In this document: positions 1-11,752 of the stretch, piece by piece | Numbering within the stretch: the first letter of the stretch is position 1 | Layout: each line of letters begins with the position of its first letter | From: Stereocaulon alpinum | Lineage: Eukaryota > Ascomycota > Lecanoromycetes > Lecanorales > Stereocaulaceae | Direction of reading: 5' to 3' | Length of the DNA stretch: 64,000 nt | Assembly: GCA_018257865.1 (NCBI GenBank) | Contig: JAEUBA010000004.1 | Span: 62,001-126,000 of the forward strand | Notes under the pieces: generated by a model | What the model saw: only the letters and a program-made list of their open reading frames with translations | What the model was told of the DNA's origin: nothing | Databases searched by the model: none | Translations under genes and position numbers: made by a program

Positions 1-1608
1 GCGTAGTATTCGCCCTATAGAAGTATAAACTAATCTATATATCCTAAACGCTGAAGAAATTTAATATATTAATAGTAATAAACTTTAGGGATATAATTAT
101 TAAACTAAGTATAAGTATTAGAGTCCTCAGCCTATAAATAGACCTAAAACTAAGATAGGGATTATATATCGCCTAGTTAAAGGCGAGAGTAGTTACTTAG
201 AGTCGTATAATTAAGTACCTTATAAGGTCGATATAGGGCGCTACCTTCGCGAAATATAGAATAGTATATAGTATAGTTATAAGACTAATACTAATATTCG
301 TAGTACTAATTTAGTACTAACTAAAGGGAACTCTAGAGGCTACTCTAAGCTATATAAAGAAATTAGTAATAATCTAAAATAACTACCTCTAGATAGTCCT
401 AGGAGCTTTTAAGGTAACCTTAGTCCTAGTACTTAAGGCCGAAGCAGCGATCGTACTAATCGAATTCTAATTAGACCGCCTAGTAATATAATACTAAGTA
501 GGCTGAGGAGTCTACTTAGTTATAACTAGTAATAATAAATATATTAAAAGGAAGCTTAACTATTAGGGACTAAGATAATAATAAACGCCCCTAACCCTAG
601 CGGGGGAGAAAGAACTTTAGGTACTAAATACTCTAAGAGTTAGGGACTAAGCTGAAGCAGCTACCCTTATAAAGCGAAAGAAAGGATAGAAGAACTTAAC
701 GACTAATATTAAAGAATACTAAAGTATTATAGCTATTACCTAAAGGATTAGAAACTAGGCTATCTAGCGAAGGATAAATAAATAGAAAGCCTATAAAGAC
801 TCTATCCCTATATATACGGCTAGCCTAGCTTAGGAGGGAGACTTTACTAGAGACTACTTTAACTACTATAACTAACTCCGTAAGGTAGAGAGCTCTATAG
901 TAGTATAACTAAGGAGTAGGAAAATTAGGCTAAACAACTTCCTATACTAAATAGGAGTACTAATAGTCTATAGTACTAGCTACTAATATAGTTAGAGGAA
1001 GTAGAATATAAAGTATATATTACTCTACTACCCTAAACTAGCGGAAGAAAGGGCGGAGCTGATAAAATAAGCGGGGACGAATAATATAAGAGAAATACTA
1101 ATATAGGTTAAGGGAATCCGCGCAGCTATATAATAGATAGTAAGGATAGGATAGCTTAGCTAGTTCTTACTAGCTAAATAATAGTTAGTATAATCTAAAC
1201 TACCCTTAGGACCCTATAAGGCGCCTAAACTAGTAAAGAAGAAGAAGAGGAAAAAGAAAATACTAGCTAGGGATACTAAAGAGTAACTACCTACCCTAGA
1301 CTAAAGGCAGGACGTCTATTAAACTATATAAGAGATATAGAATACGATAAGGCCTAGGATAGAAGATTAAGGATAGAAAGGGAGAGAGATAAGATAGGTA
1401 GTATCTAAGGTATAAGCGTAGCTAGAGGCTATTAATAGAGAGGTAAATAACTTATAGATAAGGGGGAGTTTTTACTAAAAAGAAGGTTTCTCTAACGACT
1501 AGTAGGGCTATCGCCCTACTAGGATAATTCTATAGGACTCCCTTATTAGCAGAGTATTTCTACTAGAGTAGGTATATAAATCAATTAATTAATTAATCTT
1601 AGAGCTTT
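1..1608 (+). mobile_element. LINE (Tad1/I-like) remnant, 3' part, RIP-mutated
   Basis: This is the 3' part of a non-LTR retrotransposon; its 5' part lies beyond the left edge. It is matched in inverted orientation by about 5,151-6,753, so the same family occurs twice. It ends in a short A-rich tail of ATTA/ATCA-type repeats at about 1,579-1,608, preceded by a 3' motif also found at the end of the SINE described below. No reading frame survives. Base use shows extreme loss of CpA and TpG: the first 120 bases hold no CA and a single TG. LINE identity comes from the longer copy, whose reverse transcriptase motifs can be read. Confidence 0.75.
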
Positions 1609-4600
1609 ATAAAAGCTCTTTCGGTATTATTATTCTAGTCTAGTTAGCCAGTTTTCTTCCCGTCTTTACTACCTTTAAGTAAGTCGGTCAGAGGCGCAGC
1701 TACGGCGGAATAGTTATAGATAAAGCGCCTATAGAAGTTTATAAAGCCTAAAAAGACTTATACCTCCCTAAAGGTCCTTAGCTAAGGCTAGTCCCTAATA
1801 GTTACTACGCGTTCCTAATCTATTACTACGCTATTAGTAGATATAATAAACCTAAGGAATTCAACCCTTTCAGTACTAAACTAATATTTCTTTAGGTTAG
1901 CGTATAGCGAAAACTAACGTAGTTATTCTAGTACTTACTTAACGTACTACTAGTATTCCGCCGGATCCGTACTATAGATTAGGATATTATCTAGATATAT
2001 AATATATATTATATTAATAAGCCTATTAAGGGCCCTATTAATATATACTTAAAACGTTACCGGCGTATTAGCGAGCCTAAAAGGTATAACTAAATATTTA
2101 AAGTAGCCGTAGCAGGTGCGGAACGCAGTCTTCTACTTATTACCTTCTTTAATTCGGATCCTATAATAGGTATCCTTTAGGTCTAACTTTATAACCTTTT
2201 TAGCTCCGTATAGGCGGTCTAATATCTTAGTAATTAGGGGTAGAGGGTACTAATTTTTTACGATTACTATATTCAGCTTATAATAATCTATATAAAGACG
2301 TAGCCTACCGTCCTTCTTTAGTATAAAGAGGATAGGTGATTTAGCTGAAGAAGTTAAGCAGCGGATCTAGCCTTTTACTAATATATCTTTAAGATAACGC
2401 CGCAGCTCCGCTAGCTTAGTTTAGGATAGATTATAGAGAGGCCTATAAGGCGGTTCTCTACCTTCTAGTATCTTAATAGCGTAGTTACCTTCCTTAAATA
2501 TAGGTAGGGTACCCGCCTTATTACTTAAGAAGATATTAGAGAACTCTAGCAGTTCCTTTAGAATCTATCTTAGGCTTCCTTTATCCAGCGTATATATCGC
2601 TATAGCAGTGTATATAATTATATAGACTTTAGGCTTTTATTAGAGATAGTAGCCGAAGCTAATAGGGTCTTTAACTTATAATTTCTAAGAGTTAACTTTA
2701 AAGCGCTATTAGCCTACTAACGGATTAAAAAGAATCTTTATCTAACTTAGACCTAGTATACTAATTACTATATTAGGACCCTTTTAATTAATAGTATAGA
2801 AAAGTATACTATACTCCTTACTATAACCCTAGCTATTAACTAATATATATTAAAATTAATATATACCGTAGATATATATACCTAAGCTACTTAGTACTTC
2901 TAGTAGTAGTAAGTTAGCGGTATAAGGTTATAAGTCCTATTAGACTATAAACTTCTAGGAGATTAAATTTAACTACGAACCTATATCTAGTAGGGTAACT
3001 ACCTACTATAGGCCGCTTTCGAGCTTTATCTAACCCTTTATTAGGATAGAAGGATATACCTCTACTTTTTAGTTCGTCCCCGCTTTTAAGGCTATTAAGG
3101 GGATAGATTATTTTTTACTAATACTACGCTAACAGCGGTATAGGTAAAGGACTTATAGAGGTTAGAATAGTTAGGACTCTTATAGCCTAGCTTCTAATAG
3201 TTATAGTAGATAATCTTAGTATCTAGCTCTAAATCGACTTTCTATTTTAAGCTTTTTATACGAAGATACTATTACCCTAAAGGTACGCTATTACTCCTTA
3301 GACCCGACTTATTAGGTCTAGAGATATAATATTCTAGTAGGCGACTTCTAAGTAGCTTAAAGCCCCTAATAGTAGACTTCCTATAGCTAACTAAGATAGC
3401 TCTGCGCCGCTCGCGTATTATAGTATTCTCCTATATAATAGCCTATATAATAATATCTTCCTAATTATTAGATACCTTACTAGTACTAAGAATTTTATTT
3501 TTTAGTTCCGATCTTAGCTTAGCTAGGAAGAGGTTAGCTTTTATCTCTAGTACTATAGGCGGTAGGTTAGCTTCTAACTCCTCTAAGTAGGCCTTAAATA
3601 TAGTAACCTTTTAATTTAAATATTACTTAGCCTTTTTAAACCTTTCGTAGGCGAAGAGACGGCAGTTTATAGGATCTACTACTAAATTATATAGGAACTA
3701 CTTAAAAAATATAAATAAGATACTATCCTAACCTTAGTCCTTAATATAGGTATTCTACTAAGTATTCGGGTTATCCTTTAGGGTATCTATATAGTAGACT
3801 ATCCTTAATAATTCGGTAGTAAAGTATTCTAGGCTTTTTAGGAACTTCTTTTTTAACTTAGTAAACTAGCGTAGGTATTTACCTTCGCTAGTACCCTTAT
3901 AGGCTCGTATATTATTAGGGCGAAAACTCTTTACTACTAATAGTCTTTAGTATAGAAGTATATTCGTCGTTAGTCTAACAGCGGGTATAATTAGTTATAT
4001 AGGGATTTATTAGCTAGCTATATTAACTAAGCGCGACGGCTTATTAATAGCGGTATTATCTTCTAACTCTTTAACTATTCCTATTAGTATCCTAATTATA
4101 GATTGCGATCTTAAGTATTAAATTATCTCATTTTCAGCTTTAAGTACTAATAATTCGCGAATTCGCTTTAGGTATTAATTAGTAGCCTAGGCTTCGCGTA
4201 TACGCTAATCTAGCGTAGCGTTATCTATCTCTAAGGTCTTAGTAGATATATTATTAGTATCTTAGCGCTCGGTTTTATTAATATTATTACCTTCTTCGAT
4301 AGGGGGGTTAGTTCTAGCGGTACAGCTACGCGTACGACCTAATATTATAGCAACTCTAAGCCTCTCCCTTTAGAAGGTAGAAGAATTAGAACTATAAAGG
4401 ACTAGTATACCAGCTTAATACTAGCGGTAGTATTATAAGAGATATAAAGTTACTATAGGAGTAAAGGTATATTTATTACCCCCGTAGTAGTATAAACTAA
4501 TTCTTAAGGAACTTAGAATATCGGGGGGATCTAGGATAGATATATATTCGCTAAGATCCTACCCCCTAATTATATTATATCACGTAAGCCGGCGGACCCT

Positions 4601-5150
4601 TAGCGTATATATAGGATAGAGTTTATAATAGTATCTTTATAACGGTATATAAAGTCGCTTAATTAGCTAGCTTTTGGTATATAGCCTTACTATTAATAGT
4701 ACCTATAGATATTAGGAACGATTTATCGTTATCTTAATTAGGTAGATTATCAGCGGTATCCTTAGTAGTACTGCCTTCGCTATTTCCTTCTTCCTTTTCG
4801 CCTTTAACGTTAGTAAGGTATTACTTAAAGCTGCGTTAGCGTTCTTCCTTAAGGTAATTAGTTAACTAGTATCCTTCCTTCTTATAGATAAAATATCGCT
4901 TTTTATCTATAGAATCGCGGCTACAGCTGCGGTTAGAATTATTAGAGTTATATCTTAACTTACTTAGATATCTAGATTAGCTACGATTACTAGATTTACG
5001 GTTTCAGTAGCGACGGTCTATATATATCGTTTCGCTTAGTAATAAGAGGCTGCGACGGTCTTATAAGGCTATAGATAATTAGAGGTCTTAGATAAGGTTT
5101 TATATAGTATCTAGTAGTTTTCAGCAGACGATCTTATAGGTAGGTATAGA
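1609..5150 (-). mobile_element. Ty3/Gypsy pol and gag remnant, RIP-mutated, no LTRs seen
   Basis: Read on the minus strand, the stretch near 2,250-2,370 gives a recognisable Gypsy reverse transcriptase core of the 'SPILF..KKDG.LRL..DY..LN' type, broken by stops. Sequence to its right (about 3,500-5,100) would be gag. No LTR pair could be paired by eye. The fragment is bounded on both sides by the tailed 3' ends of the two LINE copies, which point toward each other. All frames are full of stops and CpA is nearly absent, so it is long dead. Confidence 0.6.
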
Positions 5151-8100
5151 CTTAATTGATTAATTGATTGATTTATATACCTACTCTAGTAGAAATACTC
5201 TGCTAATAAGGGAGTCCTATAGAATTATCCTAGTAGGGCGATAGCCCTACTAGTCGTTAGAGAAACCTTCTTTTTAGTAAAAACTCCCCCTTATCTATAA
5301 CTTATTTACCTCTATATTAATAGCTACTAGCTATACTTATACCTTAAATACTACTTATCTTATCTCTCTCTCCCCTTCTACCCTTAGTCTTCTATCCTAG
5401 ACCCTATCGCGTTCTATATCTCTTATATAGTTTAACAGACGCCTTACCTTTAGTCTAGAGTAAGTAGTTATTCTCTAGTATCCCCTACTAATAGTTTCTT
5501 TTTCCTCTTCCTCTTCTTTACTAGTTTAGGCGCCTTATAGGGTCTTAAGGGTAGTTTAGACTACGCTAACTATTATTTAGCTAGTAAGAACTAGCTAAGC
5601 TATCCTATTCTTACTATCTATTATACGGCTACGTAGATTCCCTTAACCTATATTAGTATTTATCTTATATTATTCGTCCCCGCTTATTCTATTAGCTCTG
5701 CCCTTTCTTCCGCTAGTTTAGGGTAGAAGAGTAATATATACTTTATATTCTACTTCCTTTAACCGCACTAGTAGCTGGTACTATAGACCGTTAGTATACT
5801 TATTTAGTATAGGAAGTTATTTAGCCTAATTTTACTACTCCTTAACTATACTACTATAAAGCTCTCTACCTTACGGAGCTAGTTATAGTAGTCGAAGCGG
5901 TCTCTAATAAGGTCTCCCTCCTAGGCTAGGCTAGTCGCGTATATAGGGATAGAGTCTTTATAGGCTTTTTATTTATCTATCCTTCGCTAGATAGCCTAGT
6001 TTTTTATCTTCTAAGTAATAGCTATAGTACTTTAGTATTCTTTAATATCTATAATTAGGTTCTTCTATCCTTTCTTTTATTTTATAAAGGTAGCTACTTT
6101 AGCCTAGTCCCTAACCCCTAAGGTATTTAGTACCTAAAGTTCCTTCTCTCCTACTAAGGTTAGGGGCGTTTATTATTATCTTAGCCCTTAATAGTTAAGC
6201 TTTCCCTTAATATATTTATTACTACTAGTTATAACTAGATAGATCCCCTAGCTTACTTAATATTATATTACTAAGCGATTTAGTTAAAAGTTAATTAGTA
6301 TAATTACCGCTTCGGCCTTAAGTACTAGGACTAAGGTTACCTTAAAAGCTCCTAAGACTATTTAGAGGTAGTTATTTTAAATTATTACTAACTTTTTTAT
6401 ATAGCCCTAAGTAGCCTTTAGAGTTCCCTTTAGTTAGTACTAAATTAGTATTACGAATATTAGTATTAGTCTTACTACTATACTATATACTATTCTATAT
6501 TTCGCGAAGGTAGCGCCCTATATTAACTCTATAAGGTACTTAATTATACGGCTTTAGGTAACTACTCTCGCCTTTAGCTAGGCGATATATAGTCCCTATC
6601 TTAGCTTTAGGTCTATATATAGACTAAGTACTCTAATACTTATACTTAGTTTAATAATTATATCCCTAAAGTTTATTACTATTAATATATTAAATTTCTT
6701 CGGCGTCTAGGATATATAGATTAGTTCGTATTTCTATAGGGCGAATACTACGCCGTAGGTATTAGCCTACTTTAGGTAGGTTTTATAAGCCTTTTCTAAG
6801 TTTTAATAATTCCTTTCTATACTTTCGCTATAGGCTAGTAGGTATATATTATCTATAAAGCCTCTAACCTATACTAGGAGGCTTATTCTTACGCACGTAT
6901 TAATTAATAGCGTATTAAAGAATAGGTAAAGAATTAGTAAGATAGGCGATCCCTATAGGATACCTATAAATACCCCTTTAACTATACTTATCCTTCCGCC
7001 TAGTATTATAGACGTAGCCCTATCTATTAGAAAGCTCTTAACCTATCTTATAATTATACTTAGGGTACCTTTTATCTAAAGGCTATATAGTAGCCTCTTA
7101 TATAATATATTATTAAATACCCTAGCTACGTCTAGTAAGAGTAGGCTTACTACTCTCTTCTTTATACTCTTATTATAGTTCTAGACTATATAAACTACGT
7201 CTATAAGGGTTTTAAGTATAATCTCTACTAATTACTTCCGCCTAGCCCCTATCTATTATAGTAGGAGTAGCTTATTCTCTTCTACTATATTACTTAGTCT
7301 CTATAAGATTACCGCTTCTAACGCTTTACCTAGTATATTAAGGAGTACAATAGGCTTATATAACTTTAGTTCTAAGTAGTTACTCTTCTTTAGCTTTTTT
7401 AAGATTACTATATTCGCTTTTTTAAAGTACTTCGGGTAGTAGCCTAGCTTAAGGTAGGCTTAGAATAAGTAGACTATTACCCCTATTATACTTATACTAG
7501 TTAGAGCCCTTAGGAAGCGGTTTAGAATTCTATTAATACTAAGTACTTTATTAACCGCTAGGTATTATATCACCTTAAAGACTTCTTTAACTAATATCTT
7601 CTTATCTATCTATATTAGTTCTAGGTATCTTATACCTATAATATCTCCTAGGTCTACCGCTAGTAATAGTAGGAAGAGGACCCTCCTTAAGGCTCTTACC
7701 TTTCTATTAAAGTCCCTAGCTTTACCCCTGCTGCTATCTTTAATCGCTAGGAATTATAGGAGTTCCTTTAGATATCTACTCTTCTCTCTTCCCTATCTTA
7801 TAAGTCTCTATACGCCCGTTAGCTTTAGTATAGCCTTATATATACTTTCCCTCTATATAAAGGTCTTAGCCTTCCTAATTACCTACGCCCTTTCCTTATT
7901 CGCTATATAGAGGGCCTCCTTTATTTAGGTACTATAGTTTCTCTTATATTCCTTTATATATTCCTTTACCTTTAGGGTAGCCCTAGCGTAGCGGGAGTTC
8001 TAATAGGATTTAGCCTTTAGGTATAGTTAGGACTATAGAATTATAAGGTTAATAATCTCTTAAAGGCCTCCTATTAGCTTAGCGAGGTACTAGTTAATCT

Positions 8101-10600
8101 CCTTTTTATTATAGAGCTTTAGCTTTCCTAGCGCTATAGATAAGACTCTTATACCTTTTATAATCTCCTCCTTAATAGCCTTATCTTCGATTTTCTTCTA
8201 AGCGTAGCGGGGGCGTAAGGTACCCCTATCCTAACTCTACTTAAATTCTATTACTACTAGCCTATAGTTAGAGCTATAGTATAGGTCCTTATAAACTATA
8301 GAGCTCCTTATTACTTAGTACGCTTCTTCTAATAGAAATAATAGGTCTATTATACTTTTATAGCCTCTAGCCCTCTATATAACTAATCCTTTTAATAGTC
8401 TTAGTTTTATCTCCTTTACTTCTATTATTTCTAAGAGCTAGTCTACTATAGCGTAGTATATTTATTAGCCTAAGTTATTTTAGTTTAGATAGTAAAGGTT
8501 AAAGTCCCTTAGGAGAATATATTCTCTATCTTCTACTAATACCCTATTTAGGAGAGGGAGCGTTAAGGAGCTATTAATTAATATATACTAAGTTAATAAG
8601 GGATTATAAATATTATAGATCTAAACTTCTCTATCTTAATAGCTTAGGTCGCTAGTATTCCTTTCTCCTTAGGGCCTTTCTAAGGTAGTTTCTCTATTAT
8701 TCCCTTACTCCTTTAGGATAATCCTAATTAAGCTTAGGTCTCCTCTATAGTAGACTAGCTCCCAGCTATCCGTATCTATTCTCTTATTAATATAGAAGTA
8801 TATACGGGCTTCTAGGTCTCTATTATATATAAGGTAGAAGTAGCTAGCGCTATTATTATAAGGTACCTATATTACTAAGTTTTAGCTTAGTTCTTAGATA
8901 GCTATTATATCTATCTCTTTAACCTATTTATCTTAAAGTAGTACTATTATTAGTTTTAATTCTTTTCTAATATTATATTATACTACTTTAAGTTAGGTAT
9001 TATTACTTATTATATATTAATAGTATATTTATAATTCCTTATCTATTTTAGATCTATATTTTAGCTTTAGGACCGTTTAACCCTCCCTTAGTCCTATTAG
9101 TATTATTATTAAGAGGGGGAGGCTACTAAGGACTTAGAGGATTAATTAGCCTAATATTATTAGCCTATCTATTAGTTTCGGCCTTCCTACTTTCTTAACT
9201 ACTCCTTAGGCTTTATTTATAATATCCGCTAGTACCTTCCTCTTATTTATACCCCTAGCTAGTACTAGCGTAAAGCTATCGCTAGTTAGGGGTATTAGAG
9301 AGGGGGGGGGTACTATCTTTAATATTATTATAAATTATTTAGGCTTATTTTCTAGTTTTTAGTAGATTTAGTAAAGTTCCTTTTACTAAACTAAGTACGC
9401 TTTACTCTATAACTTATAGTATCCTAGGTATACTACGTATTACTTTTTTCCCTTACCTTTAATATTATATTCGTAGGATTAGTACGGTTTAGTATATATT
9501 TTATACTTAAGTTAGCTTCGATACGCTAGTACTATATAGCTATACCCCTAGTAATTAAAGTATTACCTTAGGTCTCTACTTCTCTCCTATCTCTTATATA
9601 GTAGCGGTTATTCGCTTTCTAAGAATCCCTCCGCTACTAGCTTATTCGCTATATCTAGGTTAGGGATCTTAAGGAGGAGTATTAAGTATTTCTTCTCCTA
9701 TCTCTACTTATTAGCCTTTAACGCGAATCTAGGCTATTAAACGCTAGTAATATTAAGCCTTAGGTATAGTTATTAGTTATCCCTTTTTAGTACTACTATT
9801 ACTTCCTCTTAGTTCGCTATATTTACTACTTCCTTCTATACTTTATATATAGCTACTGCGTAGGTCTGTCTAAGCGCCTTTATAGAGGGGTAGATATTCT
9901 TCGCCTAGTTCGTTATCTTTTCTAATTCTTACCTCGCTTCTACTATTATATAGTAGAGGATAAAGTCGCCTTTTACTATCTACTTTACTCTAATAATTAA
10001 ATCTACTATTAAGTATACTCTATTTTAGAATATCCTTACTAGCTAGGAGCTAGTTACCCTCCTTAACTATTCTCTAGCCTTAACGTCGTTTATCCTTAGT
10101 ATTAGCTACTTCGCCTTTACGCTAGCTACTGCGGCTAGGGGGGGGGGAGAAGGGGAAGAGAAATCTATTCCTATCCTTTATCTTAATAAGGCTTATAGCC
10201 CTCTACTAGCTACGCTAGCCTAGCTCTATAATAATATTATAAGTATACCCCTTACTTAAAGTACTTAGATTTCTTCCTTTATTTCCTTAATCTAGGTATC
10301 TTTAAGCTTATATTCTTTAATTAACTCTTATATATAGTTAAGGACTATCCCTAACGCGACCTATATTAGTTATAGTCCTTAGACTATTATCTACTTTATC
10401 TCTTTATAGCTTATCCCCTTTATAACCTTAATTATAATAATTATAAGCTTTTTTAGTATTTCTATTCCTTTCTTTACTAGTTCCTCCTTCTTTTTACCTA
10501 TCTTCTCCTTTATTATCGCGTTAGAACGCGTTAGTAGGGCGTATTCTTCTCCCCTATCTCCTCTTCCTCTACCTCCTCTATTATCTCCTACCGCCTAGTC
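5151..10600 (-). mobile_element. LINE (Tad1/I-like), near full length, RIP-mutated
   Basis: The minus strand carries a LINE reverse transcriptase. The 'GxPQGSP' region is readable near 6,950-6,990 (with Q turned into a stop), and a 'DD' catalytic region near 6,835-6,860. The 3' tail, rich in TTGA/ATTA repeats, is at 5,151-5,175. The stretch to the right should hold endonuclease and ORF1, but mutation is too heavy to read it surely. Its first 1.6 kb is the inverted match of 1-1,608. The 5' boundary near 10,600 is approximate: it is where plus-strand gag sequence of the next element begins. Confidence 0.65.
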
Positions 10601-11421
10601 TCTCCCCTTATCTTATTAGGTACTTATAACGGGGCGGTCCCTATTACCTAGAGTAGCCTTTACTACGCTTATTCGCTCGTTCGTATTCGCTATTATCCTA
10701 CTTAGCTTATAACTACTAAGAAGATTAATATTAAGCGCTAGTTCGAGGATCTATATAAGAAAATCTCCCCCGCCCTAAAAAGGGATATCTATACTAAGAA
10801 ATATAAGTTAAACGAGGACTATACTACCTTAGATAAGTTTCTCGTAATTACTAAATAAAAGATATATAATATCTAAGCTAAGGAAGCTACTATAAAGCCT
10901 TATATAAATACTAACCCTTATAGTATTCTTAAGATAAGAAGCTAGCGAGCCCCCTCGCCTACTCTAATCCCTTATATAAACTACTAAGTTACCTTTAGAG
11001 GTATAACTATACGCTTTATACCTAAGACCTATAAGGAGGAATATCCTAAGGAGGAGCGTCCTATATTAAAGGATAAGCTAAAGTATTTCTACTATAATAA
11101 GGAAGGCTACTTCGCCGCCGAATACCCTAAGCGTCTCCGCGAAGTAGTATAAGAAGTTAGTAGCGAAGACGAGGACGCTAGAGAGACTAAAGAAGTTAAA
11201 GAGATATTAGATTTAGAAAACTAGCTATCCTTAGGGAAGTCGCCCCTAAGGACCTACTATTCTTATTATCTATAGAATTCTATAATCCCTTTAGTAGGCG
11301 TTTATTTATATATCCTATTACCTTAATAGCTTAGGATAAGGAATATAAATTAAAAGCTCTTACTAATACTAGTACTATTATATACTTATTTATAAATAAA
11401 AAAGAAGTATAAATCCTTTCT

Positions 11422-11752
11422 AATACCCTTAATATATGGTGCGAAGGGCGTGTGTTACAGTTAGTATTGGAAACAATGTCATAGAGCGCTCGGCATGATA
11501 TTGAAGAACACAGTTAAGAGTTACCGGTGTCAAGGAGGCCTGGGGTGTGATCCCCAGACCAAAAGCAATTGCATCGTCAAGGATAAGCGGGAGTTTTTAT
11601 CCAGGCACTATGCTATGGTTTCTCTTGCGGCTAGGAAAGGCACACTACGTGTACCATCTACTGGTTTCACAAATAATGTAATAGAACACCCTCATTAGTA
11701 TATATAGATACTAGAATAGGCGTATAAACCAATCAATCAATACCCTTAATAT
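11422..11752. repeat. 14-bp target-site duplication flanking SINE copy 1
   Basis: The word AATACCCTTAATAT occurs directly at both edges of the 303-bp insertion, inside chromovirus A. Length and variable composition fit target-primed reverse transcription, not the 5-bp duplication of LTR elements. Identity is perfect, which supports a young insertion made after the host element had been mutated. Confidence 0.85.
11436..11738 (+). mobile_element. SINE-like element, copy 1, not RIP-mutated
   Basis: This 303-bp block keeps normal CpA/TpG content inside saturated RIP sequence. It has a perfect 14-bp target duplication (AATACCCTTAATAT at 11,422-11,435 and 11,739-11,752). It ends in a TCAA-type tail, has no long frame, and recurs in mutated form at 21,309-21,615. 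A tRNA-like head is suggested by 'AGAGCGCTCGG' near 11,483 and a B-box-like 'GGTGTGATCCC' near 11,545 (9 of 11 consensus positions by eye). The last ~40 bases resemble the end of the LINE at 1,560-1,608. These traits fit a LINE-mobilised SINE. A 5'-truncated copy of a longer element is the alternative. Confidence 0.7.

Noticed and set aside
5110..10640. Possible target duplication of the minus-strand LINE (CTTATAGGTAGG-type against CTTATTAGGTA-type)
   Set aside because: Only weakly similar in TA-rich mutated sequence; the 5' boundary of the LINE is not certain enough to claim it.
11495..11698. 67-residue open frame with ATG
   Set aside because: It lies wholly inside the SINE-like element, has no protein features and is broken in the second copy.
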